From Thereva unica (Eukaryota > Arthropoda > Insecta > Diptera > Therevidae): DNA of 64,000 nucleotides. The stretch covers positions 78,748,543 to 78,812,542 of the forward strand of contig OX465281.1 of NCBI GenBank assembly GCA_949987705.1. The letters are read 5' to 3'. A program made the position numbers and the translations under genes. The notes beneath the pieces were generated by a model. The model saw only the letters and a list, made by a program, of their open reading frames with translations, had not been told where the DNA came from and searched no databases. Shown here piece after piece: positions 44,300 through 57,471 of this stretch (position 1 is the stretch's first letter; every line of letters starts with the position of its first letter).

Positions 44300-46624
44300 A
44301 TGTCGAAGACTTTGGAGGAATTTATGCAGGACCAATTCTATTTGGGGCAAGAGATCCAGAGAGTCGTCAGCAACTATAAGAAAGACCCAGCGGACCGAAA
44401 AAACAGGGACTATTACCTGGAACGCATCCGGCGGCTAGAAGATAATTGGCTATCTTTTGAAAGGAATGACATCAATCTTAAGGAGCTTCCCAATCACGAG
44501 ACCCATGAATACACGACTAAAAATTATTACACAGCAATAGCCAAGATATTCCAAGAATATCGGGAGCTGTTTGAGGAGAAGTTGAAGGAATTTCCCAGGC
44601 CATCTGCAACACCAACACCCAGGCAATCAAAGGTTCAAATTAATGTGACAAGTCCAACCGAGGCTGAAACTGCAAATACTGAAGAAGTCAAAAGGATGAA
44701 GAGGAGGCAGCAATCAGTACTCCAATCCTTAAATCGTTTAATGCAATCAATTGACAGGAACCAGATGCATGACACGGTTTACTGCAAGGTAAAACTTGAA
44801 GCAGTCAAACATTATTGGTCCCAGATTGAGGAATTAAACAGTAGGCTGTGGGAATTAGTTGACGATCCAGCCAAAATCCATGACGATACCGATAGTTACA
44901 TCCAAGCTGAAGAAAATGTGCAGCACCTACTCGTAGCATTGACAACCAGATTGCAGGAGCAAAGGCAAGGGGCCAGCAACAGCCAACAATCCAGTCAAGC
45001 AAGCTCATTTATGAAACTTCCAAAGATAGAGCTCCCAAAATTTGATGGAGATTATCTGAAATGGAAGCAATTTCACGATTTATACACAGAAATGGTGCAT
45101 AAACAAGCATTGGCCGACTGTCAAAAAATGTGGTACCTGAAGGCCAACCTAGTAGGAGAAGCAGAACGTCTAATAAGACATTATTCTTTGTCAGAAGAGA
45201 ACTACACAGCAGCGTGGAGAACACTTCAAGATCGCTACAACAATCCAAGGATACTTGTTGCAGCTCTGGTCAATAAATTGTTATCTCAGCCTTCTCATGC
45301 AAACGAATGTGGAACGGCAACATCAGTAAAGAATCTACATGATATAACTCAAGAATGCCTTCTGGGCTTAGAAAATTTGGGAGTTTCAACTGAAAACTGG
45401 GACCCATTACTGCTTCACATCCTGCAGCGAAAGTTAGACAAGAACACTCATGCAATGTATGAGCAGTCCCTTGCAAATCCAAAGGAGTTAGCATCTTTGA
45501 AGGACTTCCTAGCATTCCTTGAAAAACGTTTCCAGGCGTTGGAGGCCTTAGGCGGAAAAGGGAATGTGAAACCAGAACAGCACAAGAAACCATCAAAGAC
45601 ATTCTCATCACTTGCATCTACAATAACCCAATGCATTTTATGCAAACAAAACCATCAGCTGTACCAGTGCAAACAGTTCCTGCAAAAAACCCCCAGTGAG
45701 AGATTACGCTTAGTGCAAAAAAATAAATTGTGCGTGAATTGTCTCAGGAACGGTCACCATTGGACCGATTGCAAATTACGAGCTTGCACTAGATGTACCA
45801 AAAAGCATAACACGCTGTTGCATTTAGATATTCCCGAGGCTAAGGCCAATGCAAAGCCAACTGATCATAAGGATGTAATGAAAACAGAAAGCTTACCTGG
45901 ATCCAGCAGTAGCACATTATCCTTAACCACCAAAAATATGGGTGTTCCAATAGGATATGTCATATTGAGCACAGCACGTGTAAAGTTAATTTCCAATGAC
46001 GGCCGAACTATAGAATGCCGCGCCATCCTGGATCCAGGACCACAAATCAATGTTATTACAAAACGATTGATAAAAAAAATGCGTCTAGAGCCAGAAGAAG
46101 TTACACTATCAGTAGAAGGCATACAGCGAGCACCACAAAAGGCCAGAGGACGCATCAACATTATACTAGAATCCAACACTAGCGCTTTTAGTACCAGAAT
46201 TGAAGCCTTCGTCATGCAGGAAATTACATCGTTGCAGCCAACTCAGCAATTAAATTCTACTGAATGGAAGATACCGAACAACGTTAGATTGGCTGATCCC
46301 CGATTTGACAAGCCGGCAAAAGTCGATCTACTGCTTGGTGCAGAACACTTTCTCCAACTGTTGTCAGTAGGACAGATAGACCTAGGACCCAATTTACCAA
46401 CGCTACAAAATACCTTACTTGGATGGATCGTTTCAGGAAAGGTAACCCAACCGAATCAGATAAATTCAGCAAGAGCGATATGTAACATTCTTACTGAAGA
46501 AGGAAGGCTCACTGATGTAATCGAAAAATTTTGGAAACTGGAGGAAGCAGAGGAATCAACAACTGAAATGAGCGTTGCTGAGAAACGATGTGAAAAATCT
46601 TCAATCAAACCACAAGTCGCTTGA
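44300..46624 (+). pseudogene. BEL Gag and protease
   Basis: 774 codons from the ATG at 44300. Residues 235-260 have LPKIELPKFDGDYLKWKQF, then LKANLVGEAERLI and LGVSTENWDPLLLHIL, the BEL Gag signature. Zinc knuckles CILCKQNHQLYQC, CVNCLRNGHHWTDC and CTRCTKKHNTLLH follow. Protease RAILDPGPQINVITK has its Asp at 46031-46033; the residue after Gly is Pro rather than Ser. The frame is lost at a 5-A run (46593-46597), just before the conserved NGRFVVALPF block that opens the next ORF. One more A would fuse the two. It is called pseudogene only for that base. Confidence 0.88.
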
Positions 46625-49600
46625 GCAATGGACGATTTGTAGTAGCGTTACCATTCTCTCAAGATCCTAAGAGCCTGGGCGAATCCAGAACTGTAGCACT
46701 GCGCCGCTTCTATGCGCTCGAAGGGAAACTCATGAAAAACAGTCAATTGAGAAAGGAATATGTAGCGTTCATGGAGGAGTATATACAGCTTGGCCACATG
46801 CAACTGGCAACCAGTGACAGTCTTCTACAACCAAACTATTATCTGCCACACCATAGCGTTCTTAAGCCAGATAGCACCACTACGAAGTTACGAGTAGTGT
46901 TTGATGCATCAGCCAAGACAACATCTAATAAGTCGTTGAATGATATACTTTATGCTGGGCCGACAGTACAAGATGAACTCTTCTCAATTCTCTTACGATT
47001 TCGACTCCCACGGTTTGTATTCACAGCCGACATACAGAAAATGTATCGGCAAATAGAAGTGCGCAAGGAAGATCAGCAATTCCAACTTATTTTTTGGAGG
47101 AAGGATCCAAATGAGCAGGTGAAATGTTACCAACTTCGAACAATTACCTATGGTACCACTTCAGCGCCATATTTGGCAACAAGATGTCTTCAAAAGCTCG
47201 CAGAAGATCGAAAGGAAGCATATCCATATGGAGCACAAATCCTCAAACACGATTTCTATGTAGATGACGTAATGACTGGATCAAATAGCGTGGCCGAGCT
47301 CTTGCAGAGTCAAAAGGAACTAAACCAGCTGCTCACAGAAGGCGGGTTTACAATAAGGAAGTGGTGCTCTAATCATGCCAAACTACTTGAGCACATAATG
47401 CCGAAAGATCAAGAGATACAACTTGATTTCACTAGCAATCAGGAAGATCACGTGAAAACGTTAGGATTGATTTGGTTTCCAAAGAACGACGAATTTAGTA
47501 TATCAGTGTCCAAAAATGACGCCAACCGAGTAACAAAACGGACCGTTGCATCAGACTTAGCAAAAATATTTGACCCATTAGGCATGATCGCTCCAGTTGT
47601 TGTTAGAGCAAAATTGTTTCTTCAAGAACTATGGGAGCTAAAGATGGATTGGGACGCCGCGATTCCACAAGAACTGTATACCAGATGGATAGAGTTTCGG
47701 CAACAACTTCATGCACTAAACGAAATAAAGATTCCACGACACATTTATGGTCACCGTCTGGTGAAAGATATGCAGCTCCATACTTTTGCAGATGCCTCTG
47801 AAAAGGCTTACGGTGCAGCAGTCTACATTCGAGCCACTACTCAAGATGAAACGGTACTTTGTCGGCTCTTGTGTGCTAAGTCAAGAGTAGCACCCATAAA
47901 GAAAATTACAATTCCGAGACTGGAACTATGCGCAGCTAAGTTGGCAGCTGAATTAACTCACCGCGTCAAGAAGGATTTGCATCTGAGAAATAAACCGAGT
48001 TATTTGTGGACGGACTCGGAAATTGTATTATCATGGTTAAATAGTTCCACGGCAGCGCTACCAACCTTTGTTGCTAACAGAATAGCATCTATTAAAGGTT
48101 ACTCTATACCAGAACAATGGCGTCATGTCTCATCAAGGGACAATCCGGCAGACATAGTGTCAAGAGGTCTATCACCAGAACGCATGCAAAATTGTACACT
48201 GTGGTTTTATGGACCACTCTTTTTACATGGGAAGACGGAAGTTTGGCCACCAGCGTTCAAACTACAAGAACCGATGACTGAGGTTAGCGTACCAACAGTA
48301 TCGCTCACTACAACCACACACAACGATGCATATTTCGACGTAAGCTGTATAAAACACAATAACTCTTTCCGGAAATTACAGCGAATAACAGCTTACACAC
48401 TCCGATTCATCAATCGCTGCCAAAGGAACCCAAGAGATACGAGCGAAGGAAATGCATTAACTCCTAAGGAACTCGATGAAGCATTATATTTGATCATAAA
48501 ATCCATGCAGAAGGAGGAGTTCATGTTAGACATCAACCATTTAAAGCGCTATCAGGAGGTCAACAAAAATAGCCCACTTTGCAGTTTGACACCATTTCTA
48601 GATGCAAAGGGAGTAATACGCGTCGGTGGAAGACTAGAGGCGTCAGGATTATCATACGACGCAAAACATCCCATGCTGCTGCCTTACGGTCATCCGCTAA
48701 CACGACTATTATTAACTGATCTTCATAACGAAAACTCACACATTGGGCCACAAGGATTACTCGCCACCGTTAGGCAACATTTCTGGCCGATTAAAGGAAA
48801 GGCCCTTGCACGAGTTATAGTTCAACACTGCACCACATGTACGAGAGCCAAGCCGAAACTATTTCATCAGTTGATGGGTAACATACCTGTGGATCGAGTG
48901 CAGCCCACCAGACCATTCATCAATGCCGGAGTAGACTTTTGCGGGCCAATTTCAATTCACTACAAGTTGAGGGGCAAAAGACCAACAAAAGCTTATATTG
49001 CAGTCTTTTGCTGCTTCTCTACCAAGGCAGTCCATTTCGAGATTGTCTCCGATCTAACAACCGACGCCTTCATTGCAGCACTTAAACGGTTCATCGGTAG
49101 GCGAGGACATGTTCAAAATCTCTACTGCGATAACGCAACCAACTTTGTTGGGGCGAGCAATCAACTAAGTGAGTTGAAGGATGTCATTTATTCGGCTAAA
49201 GGCAGAGAAGCCATTACCAGCACCTGCAGCTCCAAATCCATCAATTTTCGTTTTATACCACCAAGAGCTCCTCACTTCGGCGGACTCTGGGAGGCGGCAG
49301 TCAAATCAGCAAAACATTTATTAGTACGATCCATGGCAAACGTATCAATGACATATGAGGAATTAGAGACAGCAATGATTGACATTGAAGCAGTGTTGAA
49401 CTCACGCCCAATAACGCCACTATCTAATGATCCAAATGACCTCAGTGCTCTAACTCCTGGTCACTTTCTTATTGGGGAGCCCCTTACAGCAACTGTCGAC
49501 CAAACTGGAAGGGAGTTACAAGGAAGTTTACAGAATAGGTGGAAAATGTTAACACACCTCAAGCAAAATTTCTGGAACAGGTGGTCACAAGAGTATCTGA

Positions 49601-51618
49601 GCGAACTGCAGCATCGTTATAAATGGAATACACGGCTCAATAACGTAAAAACCGGAACGTTAGTTATCTTAAAGGAAGACAACATGCCAATCATGAAGTG
49701 GCCACTGGGAAGAATTGTGAAGATTTATAAGGGGGAGGATGATTGTGTGCGCGTAGTAGATGTGAAAACCGCTTCAGGCATCTTTAAAAGAGCAATACAC
49801 AGACTGGCCCCACTCTTAATTACAGAAGATGATGAAAAACGTGATGACGACCACCCCTTCGGATCAAGTCAACAAAACGAAGAGAACGAACCAGAAGAGA
49901 AACCAAGTAAAAGGGTTCGGCGAACAACATCACCGACCATACTAACGATTTTAGCAATATGCTTGATCCTACCAATCATTATGGCATCCAATATAGAAGT
50001 TAAACGTTTTAAGGAGCATCATGGATTAAAGTTTGAAAACGTCGGCAAAGTTGGCTTAACATCAAGACAATGGGACATCATCGTATACTTTGATCTGCAA
50101 CCACTACAATCACAGTACGAAATTTTCCTCAAGGGGCTTTCAACGTTTCACCAACTTTGCAAAGAAATTAATCAAAAGCCAACATGTGAACAAATCATAG
50201 GTGAATTTCAACACATTCAGGAAGAATTTGAAGCAAGTGATGAATTGCTCAGTCTACAGCGTACGCCAAGTAGAATGAAACGAGGAGCGGTGAACTTTGT
50301 CGGAAATATGGCAAATGCATTATTTGGAGTATTGGACAACGACTATGCTGTAAAAATGTCAGAAACCATCGACAATATTCGAACTAATGAGGAGCATCTA
50401 CTAGCACTAGTGAAGAATCAAACATCCATTATAGATTCGACAATTAACGTCATACGAAAGGACCAGTCAACAACAGAGGCAAGATTCAAGAACTTGGAAA
50501 ACCAATATCAGCAACTCCTCAATACTGTCCATCCCGACACAGGAGGGACCTATGCATTAAAAATGCAAAACTTAGTGACGTCACTTGCTATACAAATGAC
50601 GCTACTTACAACGAATTTGCGTCATGTCCATTCGTTGATCCTGGACATTTTGGCAGACACGCATCATGGAAGACTGAGCCCTCAGATCATATCACCTCGC
50701 CAACTGAAGGAGGAGCTTATGACCATTCGAAGCCACTTGCCACCATCATACAGCCTTCCGACCGATGGCCATAGCATGAGCAGCTTATACCATCTGATCA
50801 CAGTAGCTGGTTGCAAGACTGACAAATACGTCATTTTTCATCTCAAAATACCGTTACTAAATGCTGATGATTTCGACTTATTTAAAATAACCCCAATCCC
50901 CACAGTAGTAAATAACACCTTTATGGCTATTCGGACAACTTCAAGGTACCTTGCCATCAACACACTTAGAGACATGTACTGTCCAATGACAGAAGTCGAG
51001 CTAAATCTTTGCTCAGCTATGAGCGACAGACGCATATGCCGACTTCAACAACCACTCTACCATCGAGGTGCTGAAATAGGCATGTGTGAAGTGTATCTCC
51101 TTAACGAGATGCCCACGGTCTCACAATGCCCAGTAGAAATACTACACCAACAACCAATTTGGATTCAACTTGATCATCCCAATGAATGGATATTTGCTAT
51201 GAAGGAACCAACAGTAACCAATATCGTGTGCAATGGAGAACCATCCACCATCACGCTCGAAGGAATCGGTCAACTGAAATTGGAACCAGAATGTATTCTG
51301 AAGCAGAAGTTGGCGACTGTTCAAGGGCACCACATTAACTTCAACAGCACTGCGACAGGTCATATCCGATACTCTAGTACTAAACCGAAGGTACCACAGG
51401 AAAGGAATTCTGATGCCATCTTCAAGATACAACAAGAAACTCTTGATGAAATACAGCAGCAGCTTGCGCAACAAAATCTAGAGCTGCCTATGAAAATCGA
51501 AGCCCACAATAATCATCACAGCATCACCAGCTACCTCAGCATTACATTAGTAGCAGTCTTAATAATAGGAATTTTGGTGCGATATGGGTACATCAGATGC
51601 AGAAGACCTAAGCGGCCT
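46598..51618 (+). pseudogene. BEL RT, RNase H, integrase and F-type env in one frame
   Basis: Open for 1,666 codons from 46621 to the insertion point. RT: KLRVVFDASAK, FTADIQKMYRQI, TYGTTSAPYLA, FYVDDVMTG (active site 47260-47268). RNase H: TFADASEKAYGAAVY and WTDSEIVLSWL. Integrase: zinc region, VDFCGP, YCDNATNF, GLWEAA (full DDE set). After an acidic linker (about 49830-49920) a hydrophobic signal-like segment (ILTILAICLILPII) opens an envelope: furin-type site ending at 50283, a Gly/Ala/Phe-rich fusion-peptide-like stretch after it, heptad-rich region, and a C-terminal membrane helix (ITLVAVLIIGILV, about 51535-51580) with a basic tail. It resembles baculovirus F-like env of errantiviruses and roo. 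The tail is cut by the CsRn1-type insertion; the codons to 51876 are LTR sequence. Confidence 0.9.
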
Positions 51619-52062
51619 TGTAGTGACCGCGTAAAGTTTAATTACCGAACTTTACGCAATGTCACACAACAACTTCCGACACGATCAAAACGATCAGTCG
51701 GAACACTCCCATCGATCACCGAACGAAAGTTCAGTGATCTTGCCGTTTTTCGGTCCATTCCTCAGCATGTCTATCGATCTACAGTTTCCGGCATCTCCTT
51801 TTTAACAGTACAAAAAGAAGTGTCTTCAGAGCGTGACGTACGTCGCATGATCTCAAGTTCCGATAATAGTGTCTAACAATTAATAAATAATATACCTATA
51901 TATATATATATATTTACGCATAACTAACTATAATAATATTACAAGTAACATTATGTACAACGCAATCGTGTCATAATTATAATAAAAACACAACAAACAA
52001 AAAGTGCTTAAAGTGTTTTCTTTTGTGCTATTGTTCGCCACCACATGGTGCAAATAACAAAA
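51619..52062 (+). repeat. 5' LTR of CsRn1-type element (444 bp)
   Basis: Starts TGTAGTGACCGCG, ends CAAATAACAAAA. Contains a (TA)n run near 51897-51912 and AATAAAAAC near 51980. Identical to 57028-57471 as read. Confidence 0.95.
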
Positions 52063-52063
52063 T

Positions 52064-52079
52064 TGGTGACTCCGACGCG
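52064..52079 (+). promoter_or_regulatory. Primer-binding site, tRNA-Trp-like
   Basis: TGGTGACTCCGACGCG, one base after the 5' LTR. It differs at two positions from the tRNA-Trp-type site at 44211. tRNA-Trp priming is known for CsRn1. Confidence 0.65.
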
Positions 52080-52299
52080 CACGCGCATTACAATTAAAAT
52101 ATAAAAATAATAATAATTAAAACTAAATAAATAATCAGTGAAACCTAGCCTAATGCTGGATGGATGATTTGTTTCAATAAATTTTGAGTATCACGGGAGA
52201 AAGGAAAGAAACCAGTTCATCGGATTTTAAAAGCCCCGCTATCTCGTTGCTGTTCCATTCATATCGACAAAGGACAACAGATAATTTATTTTAATATAC

Positions 52300-52690
52300 A
52301 TATGGATTTTAATAAAATCGCCGAGATTTTTTTTAAATTTAAAATATCCAATTATTCAATATACATACATATATCCTTAATTATATTTTTTTTATATACA
52401 TATATACATTTAACATAATTTGCATGTGCATACACATATTCCTAACTATTTTTTTTATACACAGTTAACATAATTTACATTCAAATGAATACATTCTAAA
52501 CTATATTTTTTTCCCCTTTTAAATACAATTAACATAATTCATTTACACATACATATATACTTAACTATATTTTTTTTATATCCATTTAATACAATTTACA
52601 TACACATACATCCTTAATTATTTTTTTTTATATATATATATTCAACATAATTTACAAACACATACATATATACTCATATTTTTTTTCTTC
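52300..52690 (+). repeat. Degenerate ~60-bp tandem repeats in element leader
   Basis: Five to six units built on ACATACATATATACTTAACT, ATATTTTTTTTATA and TTAACATAATTTACA. They lie in the roughly 1-kb untranslated leader (52080-53063) of the CsRn1-type element. No ORF in the leader. Confidence 0.75.
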
Positions 52691-53063
52691 TTCATCTTTA
52701 CTTTTAAGTATTTAATTTTAAATCGATTTACGCGTACAAGTGCGATTTTTTATTTTTATTTTTGGTGGTTTATTGTTTAAATTTAGAGATATTACTACAT
52801 TCTTCAATATTTTTTTATATAAATTACAATAGGAATTTTAAACCTATTTTTCATATTTAACGCTTTCTAAATATAAGCACATTAGCATATTTACATACAT
52901 ACGCATATTTTTCATATATATATATATACATATATATTTGTTACTTGTTTTAATTTCGGGTTCGTGGTGTCACTCGAATATACATATTAGTTAGTTTTTT
53001 TTATTCTTGGTCCGTGGTTTCGTGCCTTATATTTTATTGATTTTAAAAATAAATTTTCCCGAT

Positions 53064-53969
53064 ATGTCCAGAACTGAAGAAAACCTTATGGAGCTTGAGC
53101 ACTCTAACTCAGAGGAGCCAAAGCCCGGAACTTCGGGTGTCGACGCTGTTAAAGTGTCAAAATACGACATCCCGAAATTCTGGGTACAGCAGCCCGCCTC
53201 CTGGTTCTATCAGGCTGACATTATGTTTCAACTGGCGGGCTGCAAATCAGACAGAATCAAAGTCTACAATGTTATAGCTGCATTGCCGGAAGAGGCGGTA
53301 ACGGCAATGCGGCTTAGCACCGTAGACCCCTCTACCTCCTCGTACGAAGAAATAAAAGTGTGCCTGCTCGAGAAATACGGCACTTCTGAGAAGCGCCGGC
53401 TCGAGCAGTTGCTTTCAGTGCAAGAGCCTGGAGACCGGAAACCTTCCGAGTTTCTCCAGGCTCTGAAGGCACTAGCTGGTGGGTCGTCGGCAGTCAACGA
53501 TGACCTGATCCGGAACCTGTGGGAGCGGAGGCTTCCACAGGCCATCCAGGTCACGTTGGCCACAGCTGCCGACCAAAGCCTAGCCGGATTGGCCGCCACG
53601 GCGGACAAGGTATGGGAGGTGCTTCCACACGGAGGCGCCTCATACGCGTCCGCCGTCCGCGCAGCTCCAGCCAAAGCGGAGCCCACATTGGTGGCGCTGC
53701 AAAGCGCCATCAATAGGCTGACGGCCCGGCTGGACAAACTTGACAGCAACCCACGAAACTCGAGAAGCCGAACACCTGCCAATCGACAGGGCGGCCCTCG
53801 ACAGCCCTCGGCCAATCGGCCACAAGGGGCCAATCAACTCAGAGGTAGCCTGTGCTACTTTCATTACCGCTATGGTAAGGAAGCACGCACATGCAAGGCA
53901 CCCTGCAGTTTCAGTGGTGGTAATGCCAAGCCGGCGAAGAAACCACCCACCCACCCTAAAAAAAACTAA
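53064..53969 (+). CDS. CsRn1-type Gag with CHCC zinc motif
   Basis: 301 residues from the ATG at 53064; the frame is open upstream to 53007, but [12 protein letters not shown] is the first methionine after the leader with gag-like sequence. [28 protein letters not shown] and [18 protein letters not shown] are capsid motifs of this clade. The C-terminus carries [18 protein letters not shown], the CHCC zinc motif that replaces the usual CCHC knuckle in CsRn1 elements. A basic tail precedes the TAA. Pol begins 17 bp later in another frame, so it needs frameshifting or re-initiation. Confidence 0.92.
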   Translation: MSRTEENLMELEHSNSEEPKPGTSGVDAVKVSKYDIPKFWVQQPASWFYQADIMFQLAGCKSDRIKVYNVIAALPEEAVTAMRLSTVDPSTSSYEEIKVCLLEKYGTSEKRRLEQLLSVQEPGDRKPSEFLQALKALAGGSSAVNDDLIRNLWERRLPQAIQVTLATAADQSLAGLAATADKVWEVLPHGGASYASAVRAAPAKAEPTLVALQSAINRLTARLDKLDSNPRNSRSRTPANRQGGPRQPSANRPQGANQLRGSLCYFHYRYGKEARTCKAPCSFSGGNAKPAKKPPTHPKKN

Positions 53970-53986
53970 AGGGGCAGGGGGTCGAC

Positions 53987-56900
53987 ATGAGCGAGCATAT
54001 AACCGGCCGCTCATATCGTTTATTCGTCAGAGACACCAACAATCGGATGGACTTTCTGATTGATTCGGGCTCTGACGTTTCAATTGTTCCCGCCAAGGCG
54101 TTCCCGGCCCATAACGGTAGCCCGAACGTCCTTCTGTACGCGGCCAACGGATCACTGATCCGAACTTTCGGCACAAAGTTGCTTGAACTTGAACTCGGCT
54201 TACGCCGACGATATGTTTACAACTTTATTATAGCCGACACCACTAAAGCCATTATCGGGGCGGACTTCTTAACGAAGTTCAAATTGTCCGTCGATTTTGA
54301 ATATCGGCATTTAGTCGACAAGCGCACGAAGTTTCGCATTAACGTGTGCGCTACCGTCGACTACAACCCCGAAACATTTCCATGCCGAGTTATTGGCATA
54401 TACAAAGAGCTATTAACGAAGTACGCTTCGTTAACAAAACCGCCCAATTTTAACCTTCCGGTTAAACACAATGTGCAACACCACATTGTAACTAAAGGGC
54501 AATTACCATTTGTCACCGCTCGGCGACTCCATCCGGAGAAACTGAAGGTGGCAAAGTTAGAGTTCGACCATATGGTCGAATTGGGGATTTGTCGACCTTC
54601 GTCGTCCCCCGCAGCATCTCCGCTTCATCTGGTTCCTAAACGGGACTCTCATGATTGGAGGCCATGCGGCGACTACCGTCGCCTTAATGCTGTCACTGTG
54701 CCGGATAGATATCCGATCCCGCATATACAGAATTTCTCCGTGAATCTTCACGGCTGCACAATATTTTCAAAGGTTGATTTGGTACGTGCATACCATCATA
54801 TACCAATCGCCCCAGAAGACGTGCATAAGACTGCACTCATTACGCCATTCGGCCTATATGAGTTTACACGTATGCCATTCGGCTTACGGAATGCAGCACA
54901 AACCTTTCAAAGGTTCATAAATGAAGTTACGAGAGATCTCGACTTCGTTTATGTATACTTGGACGATATACTTATCGCCAGTAAAACCGAGGATGAACAT
55001 ATCGTTCACCTCGAAGAGCTCTTTAAACGCCTCGATAGCTTCGGTTTAACCATCAAGCTAGAGAAATGCGTTTTTGGTGCAACAGAAATTAAGTTTCTAA
55101 GCCACCGCATCACAAAGGATGGAATACTTCCATCCTCCGATCGGGTTCAGGCTATCGTTGATCTCGCACCTCCAACTTCTGTCAAATCGATCCAGAAGTT
55201 TTTGGGAATGGTGAATTTCTATCACCGATTTATCCCAAAATTGGCTGAACAGTTGGTGCCTATAAACGAGCATTTGAGAGACCTTCTCAACCGCTCACGT
55301 GCCAATAAAGTTTTTGACTGGCCAGCAGAATGTCAGGCGGCATTCCTCAAGGTGAAAACCTCGATGGCTGAAGCAACTCTGCTGAACCATCCAATCGAGG
55401 ATGCAAAATACAGTCTTACGACTGACGCCTCTGATTATGCAATCGGAGGCGTTTTGGAACAATTCAACGGTCATCGGTGGCAACCTCTAGCTTTTTATTC
55501 CAAAAAGCTGTCACCAACCGAACGGAAGTACTCTGCATTTGATCGCGAACTCCTCGCAATCTATGCAGCGATCAAACACTTCCGTTATTTCGTAGAAGGA
55601 CGCAATTTCGTGGTCTATACTGATCACAAACCACTGGTTCGCGCCCTTCACACAAAGACCGAACGATCCCCTCGTCAGACCAGACATTTAGGTCTAATCT
55701 CTCAGTTTACCACAGACATCAGACATGTGTCGGGTAAACAAAACGTTGTCGCCGACTACTTGTCGCGCTCACTAGCAACCGACAACGTCGACTCGGTCAC
55801 CTTCGACCTGCCTACACTGGCTCAGGCTCAACAAGGTGACACAGAGTTGAAGTCTCTACAAGAGCACCCCAGCAACGGCTCACGGGTAAAATTAGTTCTC
55901 ACACCAATACCATTCACCGCCCATCAAGTGTGGTGTGAAACTAGTACAGGCATTCCAAGGCCTTATATACCCACTTCCTTACGTAGACTAGCGTTCAACT
56001 CCGAACATAGTCTCTCTCATCCTGGTATTCGCGCTACAAGACGAGCCGTTACCAAGAAATACTTCTGGCCATCGATCAATAAAGACTGCAATGAGTGGTC
56101 TCGATCATGCCTAGGTTGCCAAAAGTCCAAAGTTTCACGGCATACCAAATCTCCATTGGAAGCTTTCAAACTTCCAAATAATAGATTTGACCATATCCAT
56201 ATAGTGGGACCCCTACCCCCATCTCGTGGATACTCTTATATCTTAACGATAGTCGATAGATTAACGCGATGGCCTGAAGCATACCCAATTCGGGATATCT
56301 CCGCTTCAACAGTGGCAAAGAAATTCGTCACTGAATTTGTCCCACGATTCGGCGTACCTCTTGAGATCACAACCGATCAAGGTACGCAGTTCGAATCGAA
56401 ACTGTTCAATGAGGTGGCCAAATTACTCGGCACTCATCGAATCCGGACAACCGCCTACCACCCACAAGCAAACGGGATGGTTGAACGGTTCCACAGGCAA
56501 CTTAAAGCAGCCTTAATGGCAAGGGACAACACTACTCATTGGAGTGAAGACTTGCCCTTTGTCATGTTAGGCATACGCACTGCAATCAAGACCGACTTAC
56601 AATGCTCACCAGCCGAGCTCGTATACGGTCAGAATCTGAGACTTCCCAATTCGATTTCTATCCCAACGGATGAGAATCCAATTGAAGAATCAGAATTCCT
56701 CTCTCGCCTTCGTTCTCATATGCAGAACATTAAGGCAATACATCCTCGGCAACCCGTCCAAAAGGATGTCTACGTGCCAGAAGCCCTGGAGAACGCCGAC
56801 TACGTTTTCATACGAGTCGACAGAGTTCGAAAACCTTTCGAACCTCCATATGAGGGCCCATATGAAGTAATCAAACGATTACGAAAACACTTCGTTGTCA

Positions 56901-57007
56901 AATTGAACGGCACAACCAAGTCAATATCCATTGACAGGCTAAAGCCAGCCTTCGGTTGCGACCGCGACAACGAAGCTAAGCCGTCTAAAGCGGTAACATT
57001 CCGTTAA
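53987..57007 (+). CDS. CsRn1-type Pol; integrase lacks first catalytic Asp
   Basis: 1,006 residues. Protease [10 protein letters not shown] (Asp26); RT with [23 protein letters not shown] and YLDD (Asp326, Asp327); RNase [35 protein letters not shown]; integrase HHCC finger ([10 protein letters not shown] to CLGCQKSK), [10 protein letters not shown] and [10 protein letters not shown]. Between residues 738 and 739 the sequence reads [12 protein letters not shown], where the fossil copy at 4065-4105 reads FEIIHMDIVGPLPP: Met-Asp, six bases, is absent, removing the first acidic residue of the DDE triad. RT domain 7 has FLSH instead of the usual FLGH. Otherwise fully open with identical LTRs, so RNA and cDNA could still form but integration should need help in trans. 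Confidence 0.93.
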   Translation: MSEHITGRSYRLFVRDTNNRMDFLIDSGSDVSIVPAKAFPAHNGSPNVLLYAANGSLIRTFGTKLLELELGLRRRYVYNFIIADTTKAIIGADFLTKFKLSVDFEYRHLVDKRTKFRINVCATVDYNPETFPCRVIGIYKELLTKYASLTKPPNFNLPVKHNVQHHIVTKGQLPFVTARRLHPEKLKVAKLEFDHMVELGICRPSSSPAASPLHLVPKRDSHDWRPCGDYRRLNAVTVPDRYPIPHIQNFSVNLHGCTIFSKVDLVRAYHHIPIAPEDVHKTALITPFGLYEFTRMPFGLRNAAQTFQRFINEVTRDLDFVYVYLDDILIASKTEDEHIVHLEELFKRLDSFGLTIKLEKCVFGATEIKFLSHRITKDGILPSSDRVQAIVDLAPPTSVKSIQKFLGMVNFYHRFIPKLAEQLVPINEHLRDLLNRSRANKVFDWPAECQAAFLKVKTSMAEATLLNHPIEDAKYSLTTDASDYAIGGVLEQFNGHRWQPLAFYSKKLSPTERKYSAFDRELLAIYAAIKHFRYFVEGRNFVVYTDHKPLVRALHTKTERSPRQTRHLGLISQFTTDIRHVSGKQNVVADYLSRSLATDNVDSVTFDLPTLAQAQQGDTELKSLQEHPSNGSRVKLVLTPIPFTAHQVWCETSTGIPRPYIPTSLRRLAFNSEHSLSHPGIRATRRAVTKKYFWPSINKDCNEWSRSCLGCQKSKVSRHTKSPLEAFKLPNNRFDHIHIVGPLPPSRGYSYILTIVDRLTRWPEAYPIRDISASTVAKKFVTEFVPRFGVPLEITTDQGTQFESKLFNEVAKLLGTHRIRTTAYHPQANGMVERFHRQLKAALMARDNTTHWSEDLPFVMLGIRTAIKTDLQCSPAELVYGQNLRLPNSISIPTDENPIEESEFLSRLRSHMQNIKAIHPRQPVQKDVYVPEALENADYVFIRVDRVRKPFEPPYEGPYEVIKRLRKHFVVKLNGTTKSISIDRLKPAFGCDRDNEAKPSKAVTFR

Positions 57008-57011
57008 CGCT

Positions 57012-57027
57012 ACGCTGGGGGGGAGTA
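57012..57027 (+). promoter_or_regulatory. Polypurine tract of CsRn1-type element
   Basis: GCTGGGGGGGAGTA ends at the base before the 3' LTR, 8 bp after the pol stop. Confidence 0.8.
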
Positions 57028-57471
57028 TGTAGTGACCGCGTAAAGTTTAATTACCGAACTTTACGCAATGTCACACAACAACTTCCGACACGATCAAAAC
57101 GATCAGTCGGAACACTCCCATCGATCACCGAACGAAAGTTCAGTGATCTTGCCGTTTTTCGGTCCATTCCTCAGCATGTCTATCGATCTACAGTTTCCGG
57201 CATCTCCTTTTTAACAGTACAAAAAGAAGTGTCTTCAGAGCGTGACGTACGTCGCATGATCTCAAGTTCCGATAATAGTGTCTAACAATTAATAAATAAT
57301 ATACCTATATATATATATATATTTACGCATAACTAACTATAATAATATTACAAGTAACATTATGTACAACGCAATCGTGTCATAATTATAATAAAAACAC
57401 AACAAACAAAAAGTGCTTAAAGTGTTTTCTTTTGTGCTATTGTTCGCCACCACATGGTGCAAATAACAAAA
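57028..57471 (+). repeat. 3' LTR of CsRn1-type element (444 bp)
   Basis: Same length and sequence as the 5' LTR; followed by the TSD copy GCCT (57472-57475). Confidence 0.95.

Noticed and set aside
46588..46624. Programmed ribosomal frameshift between BEL gag and pol
   Set aside because: No heptamer slippery site is clear, and a one-base change in the A run explains the break; left as an open alternative only.
51619..51876. Last 86 codons of the env-bearing ORF
   Set aside because: They are translated LTR of the inserted CsRn1-type element and not env sequence.
52300..52690. CRISPR-like or promoter array
   Set aside because: Units are degenerate, AT-rich and contiguous inside a eukaryotic LTR element leader; there are no spacers.
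53264..54014. Long minus-strand ORFs (189 and 124 codons) opposite CsRn1 gag
   Set aside because: GC-rich antisense shadows; gag has the CHCC motif on plus.
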